Shown here: piece after piece, positions 41,454-50,378 of the stretch | Layout: each line of letters opens with the position of its first letter | How positions within the stretch are numbered: the first letter of the stretch is position 1 | NCBI GenBank assembly: GCA_036557285.1 | Contig: DATBHW010000045.1 | Location: forward strand, 17,718-81,717 | From: Ktedonobacterales bacterium | GTDB lineage: Bacteria; Chloroflexota; Ktedonobacteria; Ktedonobacterales; DATBGS01 | Length of the DNA: 64,000 nt | Direction: 5' to 3' | Made by a program: the position numbers and the translations under genes | Notes under the pieces: model-generated | Told to the model about the DNA's origin: nothing | Database searches by the model: none | Seen by the model: only the letters and a program-made list of their open reading frames with translations

Positions 41454-41938
41454 AGCGCAGACCCTCTTTCCAGGGTGAGAACGTCGCTGCAAGGGCATTC
41501 TACCATGCGTCGGCCAAAACGGAAAAGGGCATGGCCTCTCGCGTTTTATGGCTAGACGATATGCCCGCAGCTCTGATGTACGCGCCTATCATTATGTCAG
41601 CCGTTCCCTTGAAGCGACGTGATATACTATTGAGAGGACATGCTATCAACCATACTCCAGATACCTCATCGAAGATGAGACACCTGATCAGCATGAGGAT
41701 GACGTTTATGAAGGTTTTCAGACAAGAAAGGCTGCGCTGCGCCTGTCGTAAGGGCCTCGAAGTTGGGGCTTGACATGTCAGGCAGCAGGCCATCGAGAGA
41801 CCTCATCTTCTGCTGATACTGCTTCCTCTGAAGGCTCCACTTCGCGGCCCGTCCCTTCCTCCATTCGTTCACAACGCGCTCTCAAGCGCAGGGGTATGCC
41901 CTGGGCCACGCATTGCAGAAGGAGTTAGCAGGAGTCTT
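41454..41938. other. Intergenic region upstream of cysS
   Basis: Nearly 490 bases with no credible gene. No T-box leader was recognised (the conserved GGTGG/ACCGCG core is not seen). A TATACT at 41622-41627 could be a -10 box but lacks a -35. Confidence 0.4.
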
Positions 41939-43402
41939 ATGCTCATTCATAACACAGAATCGGGACGCGAAGAAGTCTTTGAACCCTACGGTCTGCCCGT
42001 CAAAATGTACGTCTGCGGCCTGACGCCCAAGAACGACCCGCATATCGGCCACGCGCGCAACTTTGTCCTCAACGATGTCATCCGACGCTATCTGGAGTAT
42101 CGCGGCTATCCCGTTCACTACGTCCAGAACTTCACCGACGTGGATGACAAGATCATCGCCGCAGGCATCCGCGAGGGCATCCCTGCGGCTGAGGCGGCCA
42201 GACGCTATATTGATGGCTATTTCGAGACCATTGACGCGATGAATGTGCGCCGCGCCGACCAGTATACCTATGTTACCGAATACATACCCAAGATCATCGC
42301 TATGGTGCAGCGTCTTATTGATCTGGGTCATGCCTATCAGGCGGGCGGCGATGTCTTCTACGCCGTCAACACCTTTCCTCGCTATGGACGGCTTTCGCAC
42401 CAGCCCGAAGAAGAACTACTCATTGCCGGGGCGCGCGTGGAGCCAGACCCTAAGAAGCGCGATCCACGCGATTTTGCCCTCTGGAAAGCCGCCAAACCAG
42501 GCGAACCCTTCTGGGAGAGCCAGTGGGGGCCTGGCCGCCCCGGCTGGCACATCGAATGCTCGACAATGGCGTTGGATACATTGGGCGAGAAGATCGATAT
42601 TCACGGCGGCGGCAGCGACCTGATCTTCCCACACCACGAGAACGAAATCGCCCAGAGCGAAGCGGCAACCGGCACAGCCCCCTTTTCTAAATATTGGGCG
42701 CATATCGGCATGCTGAACCTGGGCGAAGGCAAGATGGCCCACTCCGGGGTATTCATCCCGCTCGAGGAGATGCTCAAGAGGTATCCCGCGCCGGTCATTC
42801 GCCTCTATCTAGTCAGCCATCATTACCGCGCCCCCATCGCCTACAGCGAAGAGGCGCTGGCCGCAGCACAGCCACGCTGGCAGCGCTACGTGGAGACGCG
42901 CGCGAACCTGCTGCGGCTCATCCGCCGCGCCGAGGAAGCGCAAACTGCCCAGGGGAGAACGAATGCTGCCCAGGCAACAACCAGCGCAGCCGTCCCATTG
43001 GACGAGGCACGCGAAGCGTTCATCGCGGCGATGGACGACGATTTCAACACCTCCGGCGGGCTGGCGGCCATTGATAACCTGCTGCGCCGAGTCAACGAGT
43101 ATGCCGCCTCCCTCGGTGGCGGCGAACTGACGCCGGAGGCGCTGGCAACTTTGCGCGCAGCAGTAGCTCTGCTGGATGAACTGCTGACTGACGTGTTGGG
43201 TATCCAGATTGAAGCCGAAAGTGGAGAACAGATCGCCCCGGCGCTGCTGGCCGAGATCGAGGCGCTCATCGCCAGCCGCAGCGAGGCGCGCCGCTCCAAA
43301 CAATGGGCCGAAGCCGACCACATCCGCAAAGACCTGGAGGAGCGCCTCAACATCGTCTTGAAAGATCATGCCCAGGAAACCACCTGGGAGTTCAAGTCAT
43401 AG
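41939..43402 (+). CDS. cysS: Cysteinyl-tRNA synthetase
   Basis: A 487-residue class I synthetase charging tRNA-Cys. The zinc/HIGH region reads VCGLTPKNDPHIGHARNF, and the fold motif NFTDVDDKII follows. Zinc ligands are visible in HIECSTMAL and HHENE. The usual KMSKS loop reads GKMAHSGVFI: the second lysine and the SLGN that normally follows are replaced. The C-terminal domain is helical, with a short Ala/Thr-rich insertion near residues 340-350. The ATG follows GAAGGAG and AGGAG. Located between Uma2 and rlmB. Confidence 0.92.
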   Translation: MLIHNTESGREEVFEPYGLPVKMYVCGLTPKNDPHIGHARNFVLNDVIRRYLEYRGYPVHYVQNFTDVDDKIIAAGIREGIPAAEAARRYIDGYFETIDAMNVRRADQYTYVTEYIPKIIAMVQRLIDLGHAYQAGGDVFYAVNTFPRYGRLSHQPEEELLIAGARVEPDPKKRDPRDFALWKAAKPGEPFWESQWGPGRPGWHIECSTMALDTLGEKIDIHGGGSDLIFPHHENEIAQSEAATGTAPFSKYWAHIGMLNLGEGKMAHSGVFIPLEEMLKRYPAPVIRLYLVSHHYRAPIAYSEEALAAAQPRWQRYVETRANLLRLIRRAEEAQTAQGRTNAAQATTSAAVPLDEAREAFIAAMDDDFNTSGGLAAIDNLLRRVNEYAASLGGGELTPEALATLRAAVALLDELLTDVLGIQIEAESGEQIAPALLAEIEALIASRSEARRSKQWAEADHIRKDLEERLNIVLKDHAQETTWEFKS

Positions 43403-43421
43403 ACAACTGGACAGAACAGCA

Positions 43422-44168
43422 ATGGCAGAGTATATCTGGGGGCGCAATCCAGTGCTGGAAACACTGCGCTCAAGGCGGCGCGTCTATCGGCTCCTGCTGG
43501 CCGAAGGCGGGCGCGACGCCGGTCTCACGGATATTCTGCGCGAGGCCGAGCGGCGGCGCGTCTCGATTGAATACGCGCCGCGCCGCCGCTTAGACGAACT
43601 GACACGCGGCGCAGTTCATCAGGGCTGCGTCGCTTTGGCTGCCCCGCGCGAGTATGCCACGATTGAAGAGATACTGGCATTGGCTGAGCAGCGTGGTGAG
43701 CCGCCCCTGCTGCTCATCCTCGACGCCATTCAGGACATTCAGAACCTGGGGTCGCTGCTGCGCACCGCCGAAGCCGTCGGCGCGCATGGCGTGATTATTC
43801 CCGAACATCGCGCCGCCGGTTTGACGCCTGCTGTGGATAAAAGTTCTGCCGGGGCAGTTGAGCATCTACTGGTGGCGCAAGTCACCAATCTCACTCGCAC
43901 CGTGGACGCCCTGAAAAAAGGCGGCGTCTGGGTCGTGGGGTTGGCCGGAGAAGCCGCCCAGGATTACGACCACGTTGATCTGGACAGACCACTCGCGCTC
44001 GTCGTTGGCAACGAAGGCAAAGGCATTGGGCGGCTGCTGCGCGAACACTGTGATTTTCTGGTGAGGCTGCCAATGCGCGGCAAGGTCAACTCGCTCAATG
44101 CCGCCGTCGCTGGTTCCATTGTCCTTTACGAAGCCTGGCGTCAGCGAGAGAAGCATGCCGACGGCTAA
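43422..44168 (+). CDS. rlmB: 23S rRNA (guanosine-2'-O) methyltransferase RlmB / TrmH family
   Basis: A 248-residue SpoU-type methyltransferase that modifies a guanosine in 23S rRNA. The N-terminal substrate domain begins at YIWGRNPVLETL. The SPOUT knot motifs are present: LDAIQDIQNLGSLLRTAEA, LALVVGNEGKGIGRLL and VRLPMRGKVNSLNAAVA. ATG 43422 fits the family start; the frame stays open upstream inside the cysS end. It follows cysS by 19 bases, as in many bacteria. Confidence 0.95.
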   Translation: MAEYIWGRNPVLETLRSRRRVYRLLLAEGGRDAGLTDILREAERRRVSIEYAPRRRLDELTRGAVHQGCVALAAPREYATIEEILALAEQRGEPPLLLILDAIQDIQNLGSLLRTAEAVGAHGVIIPEHRAAGLTPAVDKSSAGAVEHLLVAQVTNLTRTVDALKKGGVWVVGLAGEAAQDYDHVDLDRPLALVVGNEGKGIGRLLREHCDFLVRLPMRGKVNSLNAAVAGSIVLYEAWRQREKHADG

Positions 44169-44217
44169 GGAAGCAGCACGAACAGCCCCAGGCGGCAATC
44201 TACCTGATCAGATCAGG

Positions 44218-45900
44218 CTATTTGGGGGTTTCATCCAGCAGGTTCATAGCGGTCTTTACAACGGTGGACTGACTGTTGCTCGGCGAATCGTTTGTTATCC
44301 AGAGAACCGCCGTTGGCGAAACAGACACGGCCAGCGGGTTAGTAATCCAAGAATTCAGCGAATGGCTGCCACCAGGGGTATTACCCGATACATCATACAG
44401 GTAATAATCGTCTTTGCTAATTTTCCAGACTACAAAGGTTGCGCCTGTCTGGAGATCGGAGACCGTAGAATTAGTTTTTGAGATGGCCGTCTTAGAGGTA
44501 GGATCGAGATCAAGGCGGCCATCCAGGTTTTCGCTCCAGATGACGCCTGTCGGCTGGCTGTTGTTCGCATTCCCATTGCCCGCCGTCGCTGTGCTTGTGG
44601 CTTGAGCCGTGGGTGATGGGGTTGGTTGATCGGCTGGCGTGCCAGCGTCCGGCAAGGGAGCCGCCTCCAGCCAGATCAGTTTCCCCGCGACGATCTTGGG
44701 CGAGAAGGAGGCGCCATTGGTCGTCACCTCTTCCTGCACACCGCCCGGAGCCAATCGCCAGATATTGCCACGCAGCGTGCCATCAGGGTCGTGCCACTGC
44801 TCATCCCAATACCCCGTGATTTTACCTGTCGCCGGATCGGCCACCGCCGTCGGGTCAGCGATCAGGTGTCCAAGCTGTGATGCTGTCGCAATCACCGACC
44901 GCGACTCTGTACCCTCCAGGGTGAGGTCAAGTGAGACGAGCTGCCCTTGTCCATTCGCCAGTTCCTCAGCCAGCAGCACCGTCGCGCCAAGAGCATACAC
45001 ACCATGAAGCGTTGTGACCGCGCCATCCGGCCTGGCGTCTGCGTCATTCCCTTGCAGCAGGCGCAGCGTCTGAGCGGCCCCTGGCAGAGCTGGCGATAGC
45101 TGGGTAGCGTCCAGTTCCCAATGATTGCCCGCGCTTTGATCGCCCTGCGCCCAAAGCACCCAGCTTCGCGCCCAGCCTTCCAGTGTCAGCGGCCCGGCAA
45201 CCGGCGCGGACAGCAAGGCCGTACTTCTTTCGGTCTGGCGGTTGAGTTCCTCAAGCATCCATTTGCCGCTGGCATTATACGCCGCGTAAATGATATACCG
45301 CCCATCGGCGCTGGCTGTCGCGTCCGCCACCAGCGGATAGGCTGGATCGGGGGAATAGAAAGAGGGAAGAGAATCAGAGCAATGGATAATACAAGTAGTA
45401 CTAGTAGTCCCTATACTGCCTGGGCTGCGCAGCAGTTGGAAGAGTCCTATGCTCAGCCCAAAAGCCAAGACCAGGAACAGGGCGGTCAGCGCCGCGCCGT
45501 AGCGCAGGGCAAACGCGCCAGTTGGACCCATCTGGCGGCGCATGGGCGCCACACGCGCCCGCCGTTCCATGACAGCCCGGCGCAGCGCCGGAAGATAGAA
45601 GACATCGGTCATGCCAGGAACAACAACCTTCGCTGGCTTCTTTCGAGGGGCAGCCTGGGCGCGCTCGGCGGTCTGCTGTTCTTCCGCCTGGACAGCAGCC
45701 ATCACACGGGCGTAAAAATCAGGAGGGGGGGCCAGTTTGGGCAGCGAACGCAAGGTTTCACCAATAGCGCGAAACTCCGCAACGCTTACACGGCATTCCG
45801 CGCATTCCCTTAGATGCGCTTGCAGTGCAGCGTTTTCGCCGGGCGAGAGGTCATCTCGCCGATAAGCAGCTAGAAGCTGTCGCGCCTGCTTGCACGTCAT
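44218..45900 (-). CDS. Membrane anti-sigma factor with zinc-finger domain
   Basis: A 560-residue protein. The N-terminal zf-HC2 domain has Cys3 and HLRECAEC (His29, Cys33, Cys36), the standard zinc-binding anti-sigma domain. One membrane helix is at about 133-156, and the remaining 400 residues face outward, resembling a repeated beta structure with a Thr/Ala/Pro-rich spacer near 420-440. It overlaps the sigma gene by four bases (ATGA), so the two are translationally coupled. It probably holds the sigma factor at the membrane until an outside signal arrives. Confidence 0.85.
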   Translation of the reverse strand: MTCKQARQLLAAYRRDDLSPGENAALQAHLRECAECRVSVAEFRAIGETLRSLPKLAPPPDFYARVMAAVQAEEQQTAERAQAAPRKKPAKVVVPGMTDVFYLPALRRAVMERRARVAPMRRQMGPTGAFALRYGAALTALFLVLAFGLSIGLFQLLRSPGSIGTTSTTCIIHCSDSLPSFYSPDPAYPLVADATASADGRYIIYAAYNASGKWMLEELNRQTERSTALLSAPVAGPLTLEGWARSWVLWAQGDQSAGNHWELDATQLSPALPGAAQTLRLLQGNDADARPDGAVTTLHGVYALGATVLLAEELANGQGQLVSLDLTLEGTESRSVIATASQLGHLIADPTAVADPATGKITGYWDEQWHDPDGTLRGNIWRLAPGGVQEEVTTNGASFSPKIVAGKLIWLEAAPLPDAGTPADQPTPSPTAQATSTATAGNGNANNSQPTGVIWSENLDGRLDLDPTSKTAISKTNSTVSDLQTGATFVVWKISKDDYYLYDVSGNTPGGSHSLNSWITNPLAVSVSPTAVLWITNDSPSNSQSTVVKTAMNLLDETPK

Positions 45901-46883
45901 AGACCATCCACCTCCTGTTGATAGAGCGCAATAAACCGCTCGCGCGCTCGCATCAACCGCATCTTAACCGCCGACGGGCTAATTTTGAGAACATCGGCAA
46001 TCTCGTTACACGAGAAGCCTTCATGTTCATATAACAGCAAGCAGGTTGCGTATTTCACAGGTAACTTGCCCAACACGTTATCTACAATTTCACGATCAGC
46101 TACGCGCTGCTCAAAGCGCCCACCATTATAACCCGCGCCATCATAGAGACTTGCCGCGCTGGAGAAGCCTTCCTCAGCGCCCCCCCCGCCAGGTTCCCCG
46201 GAGAGCGTCCCGACACCGGCCCCCACTCCCCGGTCTTCGTTGAAGAGCGAAAGCGGCAGCCAGGCAATCAAACGCTTGCGCCGCAGCGAATCCGTCGCTG
46301 TATTGGCCGCAATGCGATAAAGCCAGGACGAAAGGGCGCCAGCGTGAATCTTCGTTCCCCCAGCCAATGCTTTATATGCTTTGACAAAGACATCCTGCGA
46401 TAGATCGTATGCTTGCTCACGATTGCCAACGAGCCGAAAGACAAAGTTAATAATCGGTGTTTGATAACGCTGGAACAGCATTTCAAAATCGGAGAGATCG
46501 ATCAGATCATCACCGGGCGCGCCTGGAGCCTCATCCTCCTCAGTGGTTTCTTCCTCCTCGTCCTCATCTTCAGCGTCGTCCTCAGCGCCTCCCATACTCA
46601 CAGAGCCGGTTTCAGCCACGCCTATCCCTGTGCGCGGCCTGCCCGCTCTGCACTCATCTGATTCCCCAGTACCACTCAGTTCAGTTGTTTCCGCCACCGT
46701 CTCCAGCAGCTCTGGCTGCGCCATCTCTGCGTCTCCAGCGGCATCGCCGTTGGCTGCGCGGGCAGCCAATGCTCTGCCCGTTTCAGGCGAGCGCCCTCCA
46801 GGGCTAGATACTATCTGAGCTTTCGATCCTTCACCAGGTCCGTCAGCATCGCTCAAGTTGAAGAAACGAATGAAAGACTCCAT
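45897..46883 (-). CDS. ECF-type sigma factor with long acidic N-terminal extension
   Basis: A 328-residue sigma-70 family protein. Region 2 starts near residue 132 (FEMLFQRYQTPIINFVFRLV and QDVFVKAYKAL) and region 4 lies near 270-320 (LPVKYATCLLLYEHEGFSCN, ending in the helix SPSAVKMRLMRARE). Two features are unusual. There is a 128-residue N-terminal extension with an almost uninterrupted acidic run (DDAEDEDEEEETTEEDE), and a Gly-rich insert of about 40 residues between regions 2 and 4. Its anti-sigma partner follows with a four-base overlap. Confidence 0.88.
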   Translation of the reverse strand: MESFIRFFNLSDADGPGEGSKAQIVSSPGGRSPETGRALAARAANGDAAGDAEMAQPELLETVAETTELSGTGESDECRAGRPRTGIGVAETGSVSMGGAEDDAEDEDEEEETTEEDEAPGAPGDDLIDLSDFEMLFQRYQTPIINFVFRLVGNREQAYDLSQDVFVKAYKALAGGTKIHAGALSSWLYRIAANTATDSLRRKRLIAWLPLSLFNEDRGVGAGVGTLSGEPGGGGAEEGFSSAASLYDGAGYNGGRFEQRVADREIVDNVLGKLPVKYATCLLLYEHEGFSCNEIADVLKISPSAVKMRLMRARERFIALYQQEVDGL

Positions 46884-47298
46884 CAGTTACACCTGCGACG
46901 GAATTGCGCCGTCATTGCCTTAAAAACCCCTCCCGCTCTCCATCATCCCTGTGCTACACATTCCCCTCATATGAGGATACCCTCATCCCCAGCATCGTGC
47001 TATGGCAAGGCTCACAGCGGCAGAAGCCACTGTGAGGCCAGACCATCCCCGCCTCTCTGGCAACATCCCTATTGTCGCACAAATGGAAAAGTTTGCCAAC
47101 GCAGCGCATGCTCGTCTGGATGCTTTATTAAGAGAAGCGCGGAAAGCATGGCGCTCAACAGAAACGCACGAAGCGTTCCAACCATTATCTCCCTATCATC
47201 TTCCCGCATAGCTGCTCTCTTGCTCCTCTTCTCTTGACAGTACCGCCTGGCGCACTGTAGCATCTCTCAATGCTGGATCATCGCCAAGGAGTCTGCCC
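46884..47298. other. Divergent intergenic region
   Basis: It separates the sigma gene from the hydrolase gene. A 12-bp palindrome, CCTCAT/ATGAGG, lies at 46965-46976, about 85 bases upstream of the sigma gene. A small open frame (47002-47211) is not convincing. Confidence 0.4.
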
Positions 47299-48222
47299 AT
47301 GCCGCTGCTTATCGCTATTCTGCTGAGCCTGGCAGGTTTGCTCGTCCTGCTGGCCTTGTTGTTTCTCTTGTTCACCTGGCGTCAGGCATGGAAACTCACC
47401 CACCCCCTGCGCAAGCCGCTCAGTCGCACGCCTGCCGATCTCGGTGTGGCTTTTGAGGACGTTACTTTCCAGACAGAAGATGGCGTTACCCTCTCTGGCT
47501 GGTTTATTCCGGCGCGCAACGGACGGACCATCATTGGTTGTCACGGCATCCTTGATAACCGCGAACAACTGCTCGAACCCACCGTCATCCTGACCAGGCA
47601 AGGCTACGGTTTTCTGCTCTATGACGCGCGCGCTCACGGCAAGAGCGGTGGCAGGCACAGCACCTACGGCTACAATGAGACCAAAGATGTGGCTGCCGCC
47701 GTCGCCTATCTTGAGGCGCGGCCCGATGTAGACCCGCAGCAATTGGGCATTCTCGGCAATTCGTTGGGAGGCATCACCGCCATTCGCGCCGCGACGAGCC
47801 TCCCGCAGCTTCGCATCCTGATCGCCGAAAGCACCCTCGCCGATTTTGCCAGCGACATCGGCAAAGCCTTTACACGCTTTACCCATCTGCCCGCCTTCCC
47901 CTTTGCCCCTCTGACCATCTTCTGGGGCGAGCGCATCACGCGCATTGACCTCAAGGCCATTCGCCCGGTGCGCGATATTGCCGCGCTTGCGCCACGCCCT
48001 ATCTTTCTCATCTCGGACCTGCTTGACCAGATCGTAGATGAGCCGTTTGATGGCGAACTGCTCTACGCCAGCGCGGGCGAGCCAAAAGAACTCTGGCAAC
48101 TGCCCGATTGCCATCATGTACAATGCTTCCCCACGCATCCCGAAGCCTATATCAGCCGTGTCAGTGCTTTTCTGGAGAAAGGCTTCGCGCCGAAGCAAGC
48201 GCCAGACGAGCGCGGTGACTGA
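47299..48222 (+). CDS. Alpha/beta hydrolase with N-terminal membrane anchor
   Basis: A 307-residue hydrolase. Residues 1-28 form a membrane helix (IAILLSLAGLLVLLALLFLL). The fold shows the oxyanion loop GCHGILDNREQ, the nucleophile elbow GNSLGG (Ser) and a late histidine in PDCHHVQCFPTHPE. An esterase or lipase-like reaction is likely; the substrate is unknown. AAGGAG lies six bases before the ATG. The parS-type site is 38 bases downstream. Confidence 0.88.
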   Translation: MPLLIAILLSLAGLLVLLALLFLLFTWRQAWKLTHPLRKPLSRTPADLGVAFEDVTFQTEDGVTLSGWFIPARNGRTIIGCHGILDNREQLLEPTVILTRQGYGFLLYDARAHGKSGGRHSTYGYNETKDVAAAVAYLEARPDVDPQQLGILGNSLGGITAIRAATSLPQLRILIAESTLADFASDIGKAFTRFTHLPAFPFAPLTIFWGERITRIDLKAIRPVRDIAALAPRPIFLISDLLDQIVDEPFDGELLYASAGEPKELWQLPDCHHVQCFPTHPEAYISRVSAFLEKGFAPKQAPDERGD

Positions 48223-48259
48223 CGCATCGCGGCTTGCATCAACGTGCTTTGGCGTCCTA

Positions 48260-48275
48260 TGTTTCACGTGAAACA
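48260..48275. promoter_or_regulatory. parS-type centromere site
   Basis: TGTTTCACGTGAAACA is a perfect 16-bp palindrome identical to the consensus parS site bound by ParB. It lies between two genes. No parA or parB is in the window, but parS sites can be scattered around the replication origin. Confidence 0.85.
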
Positions 48276-48471
48276 CTATTGGCCTATTTGTACGCTAACG
48301 TGACAGGTGTGCTAGACTAACCGTTGGTATAAGAGACAAACTAATTGAGGAACCAGGCCAGGCCCAGGCTAACGCATATGCCGCGCTTGCCTTGTTGGCC
48401 CAGCTTTTGCAGACCTATTTCACTGGTATTTCGCCCTAATTTCGCGTTCATCTAAGGAGCTTGAGGAATCT

Positions 48472-49593
48472 ATGCCCACTCGCGCAAAAGTAGCCGTCTT
48501 AAAAACACAGCCTGAAACCGTTCTGGAAGACTATGGGCGGCTGATGCAGCTTGCCGACTTCAAGCAGGGTCTCGATCCGGCCAGCACCACCATTCTGAAG
48601 GATAATATCTCCTGGCATTTCCCTTTTCCTGCCGCCAACACCACGCCCTGGCAGATGGAAGGCGTCGTGCAGGCGCTGCGCTCCGGAGGCTACCAGGACT
48701 TGACCTGTGTACAGAACAAAACCGTCGTTACTAACGCCTTCAAGGGCGAAGACCTCAATAACTACATACCCCTCTTCCGTAAGTACCAGATTCCGGTTCT
48801 CTATAATTTCAAGCCGGAAGATATGGCCTGGGTGAAGTACGAGCCAAAGCATAAGATGCTGGTGCTGGACCAGATTTTCTCGGAAGGCATCTCCATTCCC
48901 GATTACTTCTTTGGCAAGAACATCGTCCACCTGCCAACCATGAAGTGCCACATCTATACCACCACCACGGGCGCGATGAAGAACGCTTTTGGTGGCCTGC
49001 TCAACACCAAGCGTCACTATACCCATAGCTGGATTCACGAGACGCTGGTGGACCTGCTGGCAATCCAACAAGAGATTCACAAGGGCATCTTCGCCGTCAT
49101 GGATGGCACGACAGCAGGTAATGGCCCCGGCCCGCGCACCATGTTCCCGGTCATCAAAGACTATATCCTTGCCAGCGCCGATCAAACTGCCATTGACGCT
49201 GTGGCCGCCTGGATGATGGGCTTCGACCCCATGGCCCTGAAATACATTCGCCTGGCGCACGAGAACGGGCTGGGCGTGGGCGACATGAATGAGATCGAGG
49301 TCGTTGGGGCTGACATCTCTGCCGAGCGATGGGGCTTTACCGTCGGCGACAACCTGGCAAGCCGCGCTGGCGATCTGCTCTGGTTTAGCCCGCTCAAGAG
49401 CATTCAGAACTTCTTCTTCCGCACTCCACTCGTCAATATCTTTATCCTGGGGTCGGAAACGTATCATGACTACTATCGCTGGCCGCTGAAAGATCGGCGC
49501 GTCTTCGAGCGATGGCTGGCAACCACCCATTGGGGCCATCTGTTCCAGCAATATATGACTTCCAGCGAACCAGCCCCCGCGCGCAGCGCCTGA
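48472..49593 (+). CDS. DUF362 domain protein
   Basis: A 373-residue soluble protein of the DUF362 family. The family core is visible in NIVHLPTMKCHIYTTTTGAM, followed by KNAFGG and the downstream AVMDGTTAGNGPGPR and GFDPMALKYIRLA. Some DUF362 proteins carry a ferredoxin domain; here no cysteine cluster is seen, so an iron-sulphur role is unlikely. AAGGAG lies upstream of the ATG. No operon partner. Confidence 0.85.
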   Translation: MPTRAKVAVLKTQPETVLEDYGRLMQLADFKQGLDPASTTILKDNISWHFPFPAANTTPWQMEGVVQALRSGGYQDLTCVQNKTVVTNAFKGEDLNNYIPLFRKYQIPVLYNFKPEDMAWVKYEPKHKMLVLDQIFSEGISIPDYFFGKNIVHLPTMKCHIYTTTTGAMKNAFGGLLNTKRHYTHSWIHETLVDLLAIQQEIHKGIFAVMDGTTAGNGPGPRTMFPVIKDYILASADQTAIDAVAAWMMGFDPMALKYIRLAHENGLGVGDMNEIEVVGADISAERWGFTVGDNLASRAGDLLWFSPLKSIQNFFFRTPLVNIFILGSETYHDYYRWPLKDRRVFERWLATTHWGHLFQQYMTSSEPAPARSA

Positions 49594-49620
49594 CATTGCT
49601 CATCTTCAGGATAAAACAAC

Positions 49621-49649
49621 TTGAATCCAGAGGATTTTGCGTGTACAAT
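49621..49649 (+). promoter_or_regulatory. Promoter of the ECF sigma/anti-sigma pair
   Basis: TTGAAT at 49621-49626, a 17-base spacer and TACAAT at 49644-49649, about 125 bases before the sigma start. Confidence 0.55.
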
Positions 49650-49775
49650 CTCCTGGGCTGAAAGCCTAGAGAGTATGCCGAAACCATCCATTTACCCACG
49701 GCGCGTGTAGTAGAAAACGAGAGGAGCTACCACCAGATGGTTGCCTTCCCGGTTATGATGGTTCACTGAGGCGGC

Positions 49776-50375
49776 ATGGGGAGCGAGCGTTTAGTCAACC
49801 AGGAAATAGAAGATGAGAGCCTGGCAAAGCGGGTGGCCGAAGGAGACGCCGTTGCGCTTGAGCAGCTCTATGACCGCTATGGGCAGCCGGTGTACTCTCT
49901 GGCGCTGCGCATCGTGCGCGATCCAGAGACCGCCGAAGAGCTGACCCAGGAGGTCTTTGTGCGGCTCTGGCGCTACGCGGCTACCTACGACGCGACACGC
50001 GGTCGTTTCTCCGGCTGGCTTCTTGGCATCGCGCATAACCTCTCGTTGAACGAAGTGCGCCGTTGGCAGAGCCGCCCACAAAAAGCGGACCTCCCAACCG
50101 ATGATGACGAGCGCCCGTATGACCTCGTAGACGAATCAGCCGACTCCGCAGAGGCTGCCTGGCTCAACATCCAGCGCGAGGCCATTGTAGGGGCGCTCAA
50201 GCAGCTTCCTGAGGCGCAGCGCCTCGCTATCGAACTGGCGTTCTTTGGAGGCTACACGCATTTGGAGATCGCTAACATGCTGGGCGATCCACTTGGCACA
50301 ATCAAGAGCCGCATTCGTATCGGCATGCAGCGGCTCAAGCAGCTTTTGTTGGCGCAGGGCATCGAGGCGGAATAA
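49776..50375 (+). CDS. ECF RNA polymerase sigma factor (SigK-like)
   Basis: A 199-residue ECF sigma factor. Region 2 has YDRYGQPVYSLALRIVRD and the -10 recognition helix AEELTQEVFVRLWRYA. Region 4 has LPEAQRLAIELAFFGGYTHL and GTIKSRIRIGMQRL. The region between the two is acidic (DDDERPYDLVDES). The start at ATG 49776 fits the family. Its anti-sigma gene begins three bases after the stop. Confidence 0.92.
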   Translation: MGSERLVNQEIEDESLAKRVAEGDAVALEQLYDRYGQPVYSLALRIVRDPETAEELTQEVFVRLWRYAATYDATRGRFSGWLLGIAHNLSLNEVRRWQSRPQKADLPTDDDERPYDLVDESADSAEAAWLNIQREAIVGALKQLPEAQRLAIELAFFGGYTHLEIANMLGDPLGTIKSRIRIGMQRLKQLLLAQGIEAE

Positions 50376-50378
50376 CCC

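Noticed and set aside
47002..47211. 69-codon frame upstream of the hydrolase
   Set aside because: No ribosome site or recognisable fold; could not be supported.
47278..48276. Long minus-strand frame opposite the alpha/beta hydrolase, beginning MFHVK
   Set aside because: It is the shadow of the hydrolase gene; the MFHVK start is simply the translation of the parS site.
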